Origin: Streptomyces aquilus
Lineage (GTDB): Bacteria; Actinomycetota; Actinomycetes; Streptomycetales; Streptomycetaceae
DNA length: 64,000 nucleotides
Assembly: GCF_003955715.1 (NCBI RefSeq)
Contig: NZ_CP034463.1
Location: 9,734,001-9,798,000, forward strand
Reading direction: 5' to 3'
Shown here: piece after piece, positions 1-12,172 of the stretch
Position numbering within the stretch: the stretch's first letter is position 1
Layout of the letters: every line of letters begins with the position of its first letter
Position numbers and translations under genes: made by a program
The notes under the pieces: generated by a model
What the model saw: the letters and a program-made list of their open reading frames with translations, nothing else
Database searches by the model: none
What the model was told of the DNA's origin: nothing

Positions 1-891
1 GTGGTGGAGCAGGACACGGCCCCCGAAGTGGCAGAGCAGCTCAGTGAGTTCCTCAAACGACGCCGTGAGCAGATCGCCCATCGATGGGCGGACGCCGCCC
101 TGTTCAGCAACGTCTTCACCGTCTCCCGGGACGAGGCCGTCGAGGCGGGCCGGGCGGTGGCGGAGGCCCTGGCCGAGGTGGCCCGCTCCGGCCGGCTGGA
201 GGACATCGAGGCCCCCGGCTTCGACATGGTCAGGGACCAGCTGGGCCGCATGACCAGTGCCCGCACCCAGTCCGGGTACACCCCCTCGCAGATCGCCCGC
301 GAGGTGGCCGGACTGCGCGCCCCCGTCGCTGCGTTGCTGCGGGCCGAGTTCGACGATCCCGCCGACGAGGGCATGCATGCCTGCCTGGTGCAACTGACGG
401 TCCTGATGGGCACGCTCCGTCTGGTGGTCATGGAGACGACGATCAACGCCGGCGAGGAACTGATCGCCCGGCAGCGCCAGCAGCTGCTGGAGGTGGCCAC
501 CCCGGTCATCGAACTGTGGGAAGGCGTCGTCGCCGTACCGCTGATCGGGACCCTGGACAGCTCGCGCAGCCAGATCGTCATGGAGAGCCTGCTGGAGGCG
601 ATCGTGGAGCGGCGGGCCCGGTACGCCATCCTCGACATCACCGGCGTGCCGACCGTCGACTCGCTCGTCGCCCAGCACCTGATGAAGACGGTCGCCGCGG
701 CCCGGCTGATGGGCGCGGAGTGCATCGTCTCCGGTATCCGTCCCGCGATCGCGCAGACCATCGTCCACCTCGGCATCGATCTCGGCTCGATCCTCACCCG
801 GGCCGGGCTCGCCGACGCCCTGGCGTACGCGCTCACCCAGCAGGGCATTGCCGTCTCCGCCCGCCCGACCGCCGGAGCGGATTCACGGTGA
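1..891 (+). CDS. rsbR: RsbR-like stressosome co-antagonist (RsbRD N-terminal + STAS)
   Basis: This protein would form the stressosome core with RsbS and sequester the RsbT kinase. Residues 1-160 are an all-helical RsbRD-type sensor domain. The STAS domain covers about 165-285 and contains GVPTVDS and GIRPAIAQT. Compared with B. subtilis RsbRA, Thr205 corresponds to T253, while the Thr171 site is a Ser (S221). The first base of the window is its GTG codon, so an earlier start upstream cannot be excluded. Its stop overlaps the next start (GTGA), the first of a chain of coupled junctions. Family assignment is strong; the phospho-site mapping is by eye. Confidence 0.88.
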   Translation: MVEQDTAPEVAEQLSEFLKRRREQIAHRWADAALFSNVFTVSRDEAVEAGRAVAEALAEVARSGRLEDIEAPGFDMVRDQLGRMTSARTQSGYTPSQIAREVAGLRAPVAALLRAEFDDPADEGMHACLVQLTVLMGTLRLVVMETTINAGEELIARQRQQLLEVATPVIELWEGVVAVPLIGTLDSSRSQIVMESLLEAIVERRARYAILDITGVPTVDSLVAQHLMKTVAAARLMGAECIVSGIRPAIAQTIVHLGIDLGSILTRAGLADALAYALTQQGIAVSARPTAGADSR

Positions 892-1307
892 CCGACTTCC
901 CCGCCGTCCACCCGGAGCCCGTGCCGGTCCTGGCGTTGGGAGACATCCTCCTGGTCACCCTGCGGGGAGACCTGTACGACGGAGCGGCCGAACAACTCCA
1001 GTACGACATCACCCAGCGCATCGCGAACAGTCCGGTGCCGGTGGGCGGCGTCGTCATCGACCTGTCGGGTGTGGAGATCGTCGACTCCTTCCTCGGTCGC
1101 ATCCTGGCCGAGATCGCCGCGAGCGCCCGTCTGCTGGCCACCCGGACGATCCTGGCCGGCATGCGCCCGGCCGTGGCCATCACGCTGGTGGAGCTGGGCC
1201 TCACCCTGCCCGGCCTGGACACGGCACTGGACATCGACAGGGCCCTGGCCCTGTTGGGCCGCGCTCCCTCCGTGGTCCGGCCCGCTACCGCGGAAGAGGG
1301 TGCGTGA
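888..1307 (+). CDS. rsbS: RsbS-like STAS antagonist
   Basis: A 139-residue protein made of a single STAS domain, the usual RsbS size. The motif GVEIVDSFLGR puts a serine (S67) where B. subtilis RsbS has the Ser59 phosphorylated by RsbT. The GMRPAVAITL helix typical of stressosome STAS proteins follows. The GTG start at 888 overlaps the rsbR stop by four bases, so I prefer it to the much longer open frame beginning at 84, whose upstream part is only an alternate-frame reading of rsbR. It is followed directly by the RsbT gene, the canonical R-S-T order. Confidence 0.88.
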   Translation: MTDFPAVHPEPVPVLALGDILLVTLRGDLYDGAAEQLQYDITQRIANSPVPVGGVVIDLSGVEIVDSFLGRILAEIAASARLLATRTILAGMRPAVAITLVELGLTLPGLDTALDIDRALALLGRAPSVVRPATAEEGA

Positions 1308-1750
1308 TGCATGCTCCCCTCACCCCGACGACACGACTGCCCATCGGGTCGGACGCCGACCTCGCCTGGCTGCGCCAGCATGTGCGGCAGTGCGCCGCAG
1401 ACCTCGGCTTCGGCCTCGTCCAGCAGACGAAGCTGGTGACGGCGGCCAGTGAGCTGGCCCGCAACACCCTCGTCCACGGCGGCGGAGGGCATGTGGAGAT
1501 CACGACGCCGGCGGACGGGGCGCGCCGCGGGCTGCGGCTGTCCTTCGTCGACAACGGCCCGGGCATCCGTGACGTCGATCTGGCCCTGACCGACGGCTAC
1601 ACCACCGGCGGAGGACTGGGCATGGGTCTGAGCGGTGCCAAGCGGCTCGTCCAGGATTTCGTCCTGGACACCCGTCCCGGCTTGGGCACCACCGTCACCA
1701 TCACCGAATGGGTGTCCGGCTTTCCGGCGCCCCGCCCGGGGGTGCGGTGA
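1307..1750 (+). CDS. rsbT: RsbT-like serine/threonine kinase
   Basis: A 147-residue GHKL-ATPase protein. The N box is ELARNTLVHGG, the G1 box DNGPGI and the G2 box GLGMGL. RsbT phosphorylates RsbS and RsbR and, when released, activates an RsbU-type PP2C phosphatase. The ATG at 1307 shares its A with the rsbS stop (TGATG); a GTG three bases earlier is the alternative. Its stop overlaps the next gene by four bases (GTGA). The neighbouring RsbS and the well-preserved nucleotide-binding boxes make RsbT far likelier than an RsbW-type anti-sigma factor. Confidence 0.88.
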   Translation: MHAPLTPTTRLPIGSDADLAWLRQHVRQCAADLGFGLVQQTKLVTAASELARNTLVHGGGGHVEITTPADGARRGLRLSFVDNGPGIRDVDLALTDGYTTGGGLGMGLSGAKRLVQDFVLDTRPGLGTTVTITEWVSGFPAPRPGVR

Positions 1751-2817
1751 GCAGGGTCTGGGACGTTCCCGTTCCCGAAACCACCCGGGTCCGCGACGTC
1801 CGCGTCGCGGCCGAGAGCGCCTGTGCCGCGGCCGGACTGGACGCCCGCTCCACGGCCGCCGCGGCGCTGGTGGCCACCGAACTCGCGACCAACCTCGTCA
1901 AACACGCCAGCGGCGGCCGCATCGTGATCAACCTGACCGGGCCCGCCGCCACCCTCGCCGATCCCGCGCACCGGGTGCAGATCACCTCGCTCGACCACGG
2001 GCCGGGCATCGCCGACGTCGCGGCGGCCCTGCGGGACGGCTACACCACCGTCGCCTCCTCGCTGGGCGCGGGCCTGGGAACCTGCCGCCGCCTGGCCGAC
2101 GACTTCGACCTGCACAGCCGCCAGGGGCAGGGCACCATCGCCGTGGCGCGGATGGGCCCCGCCGCGGCGCGTGTGCCGTCCCGCCGACGACCGGCCCCCA
2201 CGGGCGCCGGCACCCGGGCGGGCGGCATCAACGCCCCCCTCGGCCACGCCGAGTACTCCGGAGACGCCTTCGCCTGGGTGCGCTCCGGCTCCCACATCAC
2301 CCTGATGCTCGCGGACGGGCTCGGCCACGGAGCGAAGGCCGCCGAGGCGTCCACCGCCGCCGTGGCGGAACTGCACCGGCGAGCCGACCTGCCGCCCGCC
2401 GAGATCCTGCGGCACCTGCACTCCGCCCTGCGCCGCACCCGCGGCGCGGCCGTCGGCATCGCCCAGCTCGACGAGGACACACAGCAGCTGTCGTTCGCCG
2501 GAGTGGGCAACATCGGCGCCCGGCTCCGGGGCGACGGCGAGTGGCGGCCCCTCGTCTCGCACCCCGGCATCGTCGGCGCCCACTTCCCTGCGACGGTCCC
2601 GCGCCACGCATCCGCGTGGCGGCCCGACAGCCTGCTCATCCTGCACAGCGACGGACTCCCCAGCCGCTGGATCCCCCCGCAGGACGCCGGCCTGCTCGGC
2701 CACGACCCCGCCGTGACGGCCGCCGTCGTCCTGCGTGACGGCAGCAGCGCCGCGCGACCGCTGCGCGACGACACCACTGTGGCCGTACTCGCGCCCGACC
2801 CGGACGGACGTCCATGA
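1747..2817 (+). CDS. RsbT-like HATPase fused to RsbX-like PP2C phosphatase
   Basis: A 356-residue two-domain protein. Residues 1-140 are a GHKL ATPase (ELATNLVKHA, DHGPGI, GAGLG) related to the preceding RsbT. Residues 160-350 are a SpoIIE/PP2C-type phosphatase with SGDAF and ADGLGHG metal-binding motifs and a late DDTTVAV motif. In Bacilli, RsbX is a separate phosphatase that resets RsbS and RsbR. Here kinase and phosphatase are on one chain, suggesting a protein that can both charge and reset stressosome STAS domains. Whether both halves are active is inference. The GTG start at 1747 overlaps the rsbT stop; the end overlaps the next ATG. Confidence 0.85.
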   Translation: MSRVWDVPVPETTRVRDVRVAAESACAAAGLDARSTAAAALVATELATNLVKHASGGRIVINLTGPAATLADPAHRVQITSLDHGPGIADVAAALRDGYTTVASSLGAGLGTCRRLADDFDLHSRQGQGTIAVARMGPAAARVPSRRRPAPTGAGTRAGGINAPLGHAEYSGDAFAWVRSGSHITLMLADGLGHGAKAAEASTAAVAELHRRADLPPAEILRHLHSALRRTRGAAVGIAQLDEDTQQLSFAGVGNIGARLRGDGEWRPLVSHPGIVGAHFPATVPRHASAWRPDSLLILHSDGLPSRWIPPQDAGLLGHDPAVTAAVVLRDGSSAARPLRDDTTVAVLAPDPDGRP

Positions 2818-4553
2818 CCGCGAACCCAGCCGTCTGGAAGATCGCCTCGGCCGCCGACGCGGCCGAGGCCCGGGCCGCTCTCGACCGCGTCGTCACCGCC
2901 GCCGAAGTGCCGCCGCTGGAACGGGCCCGCTTCCTCACCTCGCTCACGGCGCTGCTGCGCCGCTGCCTCGAACGGCACGGCCACTGGGAACTCCTGCCGC
3001 GTGTCGACCAGGTCACCGAGGAAGCGCCCGGACGGCTCGACGTCACCGTGCGGCCGGTCGGCTCGATGACACCGCACTCCGCGGACGAGCCCGCGCTGTC
3101 CTGCCCGCTGCCCCGACCGGCCGAGCCCACCCTCGACGCGGGCGCACCGCTCACGGCGGCCCTGCTGCACGCCGACGAGCACACCGCGGCCGTCCTGAAC
3201 CTCCTCGACGAACAGGAAGGCCTGCTGCACCTGCACCGCGAGGAGCTGCACCAGACCAACCAGGGCGTCCTGGCCCTGCACGCCGACCTGGAAGCCGCTT
3301 CCCGGGCCCAGCGCGAGCTCCTCGAAGCCGAGCGGGCCGCCCGCGCCGAAGCCGAGCGGGCCCGGCGCCTGCTGACCTTCCTCACGGACGCCAGCGCCGC
3401 CATCACGGCGTCCCTCAATCCGGCCGCCATCCTGCGCAGCCTGGCCGATCTGCTCGTACCGGACTACGCGGCACACCTCGACGTCTGGCTCTTCGACGAC
3501 GAGCAGGAGCACACCGACGACGACCGTCCACAGCCGGTACCGCACCACGCGGCGGCCGCGGTGACCGCCGCCCGCACCGGCCGGCCGCAGCACGCCGCCG
3601 CCCATCCCGGCGCGCTGCCCGGCGTGGACGACCTCCCGCCGTCCGCGCTGTCCCCGGACCGGCCGCTGCTGGCCATCCCGCTCACGGCCCGGCGCCTGCT
3701 GGGCGTCCTCACCCTCACCGCCCCCGGTCCCCGGTTCGACCCGGACACCAGCGTGATGCTGGTCGAACTCGCCCGCCGCGTGGGTGTCGCCCTGGACAAC
3801 GCCCGCCGCTACGAGCAGTACCGCGACACCGCGGAGGCCCTCCAGCGCGCCCAGCTCACCCAACTGCCCACGGTGCCCGGTCTGCTGCTGGCCGCGCGCT
3901 ACCTGCCCGCCACCCGGGGCCTGAACATCGGCGGGGACTGGTACGACGCCTTCCTTCAGCCCGACGGCAGCCTGCTGGCCGTCATAGGCGACGTCACCGG
4001 CCACGGACTGCACGCCGCCGTCGTCATGGGCCAGCTGCGCACCGCGCTGCGCGCCTACGCGGTGGAGACCGACAGCCCCGCGGAGATCCTCACCCGCCTG
4101 CACCGCATGCTGGGCCACCTGCAACCGGAGCTGTACGCCACCGCGATGATCGCCCGGTTCCGGCCGGGCGAACCGGAAGTCGTGTGGGCCTCGGCCGGAC
4201 ATCCCCCGGCGGTGGTGCGCGACGCGGACGGGTCGGTGCGGGTTCTGGAGACCCGGCCCGGCGTGATGCTGGGCATCCCCATGCCCTTCGTGTACACCGA
4301 CCACCGCGCCGACCTGCCCGTCGGGTCCTCCCTCGTGCTGTACACCGACGGCCTGGTCGAGCGGCGGGCACTCGGCATCGACACGGGCATAGCACGCCTC
4401 GGCCGTGCCCTGGGCACCCTGAGCGGTCCGGAACTGGAGCAGGACCCGCAGGCCGCGGCGGACGCCCTGCTCAAGCCCCTCCTGCACGACTCCGAACGCG
4501 ACGACGACATCTGCCTGCTGCTGTGCCACACCGTGCCACCGGCCGGGCAGTGA
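2814..4553 (+). CDS. GAF-domain SpoIIE/PP2C phosphatase (RsbU-like)
   Basis: A 579-residue soluble phosphatase. A poorly conserved N-terminal segment (about 1-110) is followed by a coiled coil around 125-190, rich in Glu/Ala/Arg heptads, then a GAF domain (about 190-345). The C-terminal PP2C domain (about 355-575) has GGDWYDA, GDVTGHG and DDDICLLL. RsbU-type enzymes dephosphorylate STAS antagonists, and a coiled coil beside a PP2C domain is a common place for activator binding. As the last gene of the overlapping rsbR-S-T series (ATGA junction at 2814) it is the best candidate for the RsbT-activated output phosphatase. Confidence 0.85.
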   Translation: MTANPAVWKIASAADAAEARAALDRVVTAAEVPPLERARFLTSLTALLRRCLERHGHWELLPRVDQVTEEAPGRLDVTVRPVGSMTPHSADEPALSCPLPRPAEPTLDAGAPLTAALLHADEHTAAVLNLLDEQEGLLHLHREELHQTNQGVLALHADLEAASRAQRELLEAERAARAEAERARRLLTFLTDASAAITASLNPAAILRSLADLLVPDYAAHLDVWLFDDEQEHTDDDRPQPVPHHAAAAVTAARTGRPQHAAAHPGALPGVDDLPPSALSPDRPLLAIPLTARRLLGVLTLTAPGPRFDPDTSVMLVELARRVGVALDNARRYEQYRDTAEALQRAQLTQLPTVPGLLLAARYLPATRGLNIGGDWYDAFLQPDGSLLAVIGDVTGHGLHAAVVMGQLRTALRAYAVETDSPAEILTRLHRMLGHLQPELYATAMIARFRPGEPEVVWASAGHPPAVVRDADGSVRVLETRPGVMLGIPMPFVYTDHRADLPVGSSLVLYTDGLVERRALGIDTGIARLGRALGTLSGPELEQDPQAAADALLKPLLHDSERDDDICLLLCHTVPPAGQ

Positions 4554-4648
4554 GGCGCGGATACGTGCCACCGGCCCTTCCCGCGTGAGCCTGCCGCGGA
4601 CCGGGCCCTCGGGTAGCGTGAAGGCCACCAGGCGAGAGGGCGGATGCC

Positions 4649-5827
4649 GTGAATGCCCCTGAACCCCTTCCCTCCGTGGAGGCCCGGCTGCGTGCGGCTG
4701 CTCCGCACCGGTTGGTCGCCACCGCTCGCCGGGTCCTCGCCGAGCGGGTGGGAGCCCGGGACGTGACCCTGCTCCTCGCCGACTACGGCCTCTCCGTGCT
4801 TCAGCCGGTGTCCCAGCTGCCGGACACCGGCGCCCCGGTCTCCGCCCACGACGGCCCGCAGGGCAGGGCCTTCCGCGAACAGAGCCCGGTGATCGAAGTC
4901 GTCGACGCGCCCGCCGGTCATCAGGTGCATCTGCCGGTCACCGTACGAGGAGACCGCGTCGGTGTCCTGACCGTCCGGCTGCCGGCGGACGCCGCCACCC
5001 CGGACATCGTGCTGCAACTCGCCGACTTCGCGACGGGACTCGGCCACGAGGTCGCCACCGCCGGGCGTGACACCGACCTCTTCCTCCTGGCCCGCCGCAC
5101 CCGCCGCCTCACCCTGGCGGCCGAGATGCAGTGGCAGCTGCTGCCGGGGCGCGGCTGCGCCCGCGAGGAGTTCACCCTCAGCGCCCACCTGGAACCCGCG
5201 TACGCCATCGGCGGCGACAACTTCGACTGGTCCGCGGACGCCGACCACCTGGTCCTCACCGTGACCGACGGCACCGGGCACGGCATCGAGGCATCGCTGC
5301 TGACCAGTCTCACGGTCGCCGCCCTGCGCAACGCCCGCCGCGCCGGCGTGTCGCTCGCCGACCAGGCGAGCCTGGCCGACCAAGCCGTGTACGCCCAGTA
5401 CGGCGGGAAGAAGTACGCCTCCACCCTGCTGCTGGAGTTCGACCTGGCCACCGGCACGGTCCACGCGGTGGACGCGGGATCGCCCCAGCTGTTCCGCCAG
5501 CGCGCCGGGCACACCGAGCGGGTCGAACTGGAGGCACAGCTCCCGCTGGGGATGTTCGAGGAGAGCCTCTACGACGAGCAGACGCTCACCGTCGAGCCCG
5601 GCGACCGTCTTCTCGTGGTCAGCACCGGTGTGCACGCCACCCGCTCCGCCGCGGGCGATGTCTTCGGTGAGCGGGTGCTGCGCCAGGTCCTGGGCGCGAC
5701 CCGTGCCGTCGAGCCGCACGAGGTGGCCCGCGCGGTCGTCGCCGGGCTGATCGAGCACCACGGCAGCAGCGAGCTGGCGGCCGACGCGGCTGTCGTCTGC
5801 CTGGACTGGCACGGCCGATCCGGCTGA
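4649..5827 (+). CDS. PP2C-type SpoIIE phosphatase
   Basis: A 392-residue protein. The N-terminal half (about 10-140) looks like a GAF-type sensor. The C-terminal half is a PP2C domain with an unusual GGDNFDW in place of GGDWYDA and TDGTGHG in place of GDVxGHG. The metal-binding Asp and Gly positions are largely kept, so activity is plausible. It lies 95 bp after the stressosome operon. A TAGCGT hexamer at 4614-4619 could be the -10 of its own promoter. The GTG start at 4649 is the first in the frame. Probable substrates are the STAS proteins of this region. Confidence 0.8.
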   Translation: MNAPEPLPSVEARLRAAAPHRLVATARRVLAERVGARDVTLLLADYGLSVLQPVSQLPDTGAPVSAHDGPQGRAFREQSPVIEVVDAPAGHQVHLPVTVRGDRVGVLTVRLPADAATPDIVLQLADFATGLGHEVATAGRDTDLFLLARRTRRLTLAAEMQWQLLPGRGCAREEFTLSAHLEPAYAIGGDNFDWSADADHLVLTVTDGTGHGIEASLLTSLTVAALRNARRAGVSLADQASLADQAVYAQYGGKKYASTLLLEFDLATGTVHAVDAGSPQLFRQRAGHTERVELEAQLPLGMFEESLYDEQTLTVEPGDRLLVVSTGVHATRSAAGDVFGERVLRQVLGATRAVEPHEVARAVVAGLIEHHGSSELAADAAVVCLDWHGRSG

Positions 5828-5846
5828 CCGGGCCGCGGGCGGGGCC

Positions 5847-6344
5847 TCAGGAGTCGGCGGTGCCGCCCCGTCGGCCTTCTTGTGCGGACAGGAAGGCGCG
5901 CATGCCCCGGATCAGCGCCTCACGTTCGGCCGGTTCCATCGCCGCGAGGACCACGGCGAGCGCATGCGACCTGTGCACGGCCACCTCGCCCAGTACCTGC
6001 CGGCCGTGACCGGTGAGGTGGAGCTGCACCTCGCGCCGCTTGTGCGGGTGCAGCACACGCTCCAGCAGACCGGCCGCCTCCAGCCGGTCGCACAGCCGGC
6101 TCGCGGTCGGCAGCCCTATCTCCATGCCCTCCGCCAGGGCGGTGAGGTTGAGCCCCGGACCCGACTCCAGAATGCGCAGGGCCCGCAGCTGGTGCGCCGA
6201 CAGCCGCATGCTCGCCTCCTGCCCGGCCGTCGACCACAGGTGCGCCAGCCCGTCCACGGCATCGGACATCTCCCGTGCCAGGGAAAGAGCCTTCTCGCCC
6301 GGGCCGCCCGGCCGGTCGTACCCGAAGCCGCCGAGCCGACTCAC
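5847..6344 (-). CDS. MarR-family transcriptional regulator
   Basis: A 165-residue winged-helix regulator. The core (about 45-125) reads LRALRILESG, then LTALAEGMEIGLPTASRLCD (recognition helix), then a basic wing HPHKRREVQLHLT. The GTG at 6344 is used as start. It is convergent with the PP2C gene (19 bp gap) and stands alone on the reverse strand. A SigB-like promoter match lies about 60 bp upstream (6403-6427), which would place it under the general stress regulon of the neighbouring partner-switching genes. Its ligand and targets cannot be told from sequence. Confidence 0.85.
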   Translation of the reverse strand: MSRLGGFGYDRPGGPGEKALSLAREMSDAVDGLAHLWSTAGQEASMRLSAHQLRALRILESGPGLNLTALAEGMEIGLPTASRLCDRLEAAGLLERVLHPHKRREVQLHLTGHGRQVLGEVAVHRSHALAVVLAAMEPAEREALIRGMRAFLSAQEGRRGGTADS

Positions 6345-6402
6345 GACCCCATAGCCTTCAGCAAGCGCGTGCGCATACGAACACCACCCTCATCCCAACG
6401 CG

Positions 6403-6427
6403 GTACCCGAAGCGTCGCCCGGCAAGC
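6403..6427 (-). promoter_or_regulatory. SigB-like promoter upstream of the marR gene
   Basis: On the reverse strand the sequence reads GCTT, 15 bases, GGGTAC. This fits the published Streptomyces SigB pattern GNNT-N14-16-GGGTAC/T. It lies about 60 bp before the GTG start at 6344. The pattern carries little information, so a chance match is possible. Confidence 0.35.
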
Positions 6428-6574
6428 ACCGCACCCGAGCCATCGTAGGGACGCCTGTCGGACGGGCGAACGGTCCCGCCCGGCAGTGCTCGTCGTACGG
6501 AACCTACGCACGACGCCGCCGCGCACCGCGCTGACCTGCCCGGACGCACCCGTCGGCGGGGCTTGGGAGCCGTG

Positions 6575-7087
6575 TCAGCCGCCGAGGCCCGGCCCGGGAG
6601 GGTCGAGCAGCGTGAGCCGTGCGGTGATCCGTTTGCCGACGGGCTCCCGATGCGCCTCGAAGCCGTCGGCGACCGCCATGACGATCTCCAGTCCGTGCTG
6701 CCCGACTCTGCCGACATCGGCCCCGCGCGCCGCCGGAAGAGCCGGCTCGGTGTCCCACACCGTGATCTCCAGCCAGTCTCCCGCGGCGCGCAGCTCCAGC
6801 ATGACCGGCCCGGGCGCGTACTTCAGGGCGTTGGTGACCAGCTCGCTGACCACCAGCTGCGCCAGCTCCAGGGCGCGTGCCGACACCGGCAGACCGTGGT
6901 CGGACTGCGCCCGTGCCAGGAACTCGGCCGTCCTGGCCCTCGCGTCGGCGATGCAGCCGGCCGCCCCGTCCAGGGCCAGGGCCGTCTCGACCGGCGCTTC
7001 TTCCGGCATCCAGGAACACTCCTTGCGCGGGACAGGCTCCAGGACGGTGGTCTGCGGTACCCCGTTCATGAGCGCGCGCCTACCCAT
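6575..7087 (-). CDS. HATPase anti-sigma-type serine kinase (RsbW family)
   Basis: A small GHKL ATPase protein of about 170 residues. Motifs are the N box ELVTNALKYAPG, a G1-like VWDTEPALP and a G2 region GRVGQHGLEIV. The G1 box lacks the classic DxGxG, as in many Streptomyces relatives. RsbW-type kinases bind a sigma factor and phosphorylate a STAS antagonist. It diverges from a STAS gene starting at 7216, a natural partner pair. Several starts are possible (GTG 7120, ATG 7087, ATG 7069). The ATG at 7087 has a GGGA-type ribosome site and is chosen. Confidence 0.78.
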   Translation of the reverse strand: MGRRALMNGVPQTTVLEPVPRKECSWMPEEAPVETALALDGAAGCIADARARTAEFLARAQSDHGLPVSARALELAQLVVSELVTNALKYAPGPVMLELRAAGDWLEITVWDTEPALPAARGADVGRVGQHGLEIVMAVADGFEAHREPVGKRITARLTLLDPPGPGLGG

Positions 7088-7215
7088 GATTTCCCGTCTC
7101 AGTCCTGGCGACACCTTCACGAACGAGTCCGCCGACAGGCATCGTGCACCCGGTGACGGGGCAGCGTTGGCAACGAAGGCGTGTCCCGGTCCGACCGAGC
7201 ATGCAGAGGACGCGA

Positions 7216-7581
7216 GTGGCAGACAACCAGAAAGCAGCGGGTCACGGCCGTCTGTCCGTGACCAGGACCGACGCCGACGGCGTCACGGTGCTCAGCCTGG
7301 ACGGCGAGGTGGACCACCACAGCGTGGGCGCGCTGAGCGGGGCCCTGCCGCCGGCGGACGTCAGCACCGCGCCCCGGGTCGTCGTCGATCTGACCCAGGT
7401 GGCGTTCATGGACTCCAGCGGGGTCAACGCCCTGATCGCCGCCCATCAGGCCACCGTGGCGGCGGGGGGCTGGCTCCGGCTCGTGGGCGTTCGGGGCGCG
7501 GTGCTGCGCACGGTGCAGCTGGTCGGGCTCGATCTCATCGTCACCTGTCACCCGAACCTCGACGAGGCGCTCGCGCCATGA
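7216..7581 (+). CDS. STAS anti-sigma factor antagonist (RsbV-like)
   Basis: A 121-residue single STAS domain. VAFMDSSGVNALI carries the serine normally phosphorylated by the partner kinase. The frame is open from 7144, and an ATG at 7201 is possible. I choose the GTG at 7216 because GAGGA ends six bases before it. It is divergent from the HATPase kinase gene at 6575-7087, suggesting an antagonist/anti-sigma pair, and lies 260 bp upstream of the poly-HAMP kinase. Which kinase really phosphorylates it cannot be read from sequence. Confidence 0.85.
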   Translation: MADNQKAAGHGRLSVTRTDADGVTVLSLDGEVDHHSVGALSGALPPADVSTAPRVVVDLTQVAFMDSSGVNALIAAHQATVAAGGWLRLVGVRGAVLRTVQLVGLDLIVTCHPNLDEALAP

Positions 7582-7842
7582 TGCGTTGTCCGCGGAGGCA
7601 AACCCCTTCGGGTGCCCGGATCAGGCTCGGTCATGCCGTTTTCGTGGCACGGGATGCGGGCACTCGGAAGTCTCCGGGCCGCCTTTGGTTGTCACGCGAC
7701 AACTGAGTTAACCTTCACCGGATTTCTTCATCGTGCGCGTTGGTGAAGTGCGGAAATGCGGGCGGTGGCGGGGCCGGTCACGGCCCGGCGCGGTTCCGAG
7801 TCCTCGGCGCGAGGGCTCTTGGGGAGCGGAACGAGGGTGCGC

Positions 7843-12096
<4,254 letters not shown>

Positions 12097-12172
12097 GGGA
12101 GGACCACGCCGTCGCAAGCCCCCGCGGGCCCTCCGCCCTCCCCGGACGTTCGAAGCGAGGAACAGCGTCATC

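Noticed and set aside
2040..4628. Very long reverse-strand open frame opposite the stressosome phosphatases
   Set aside because: It is the antisense of two well-supported PP2C genes, has no domain and is Gly/Gln/Val-rich, as expected from high-GC codon bias. The same applies to long antisense frames at 12062-14731, 18754-21600 and 53707-56541.
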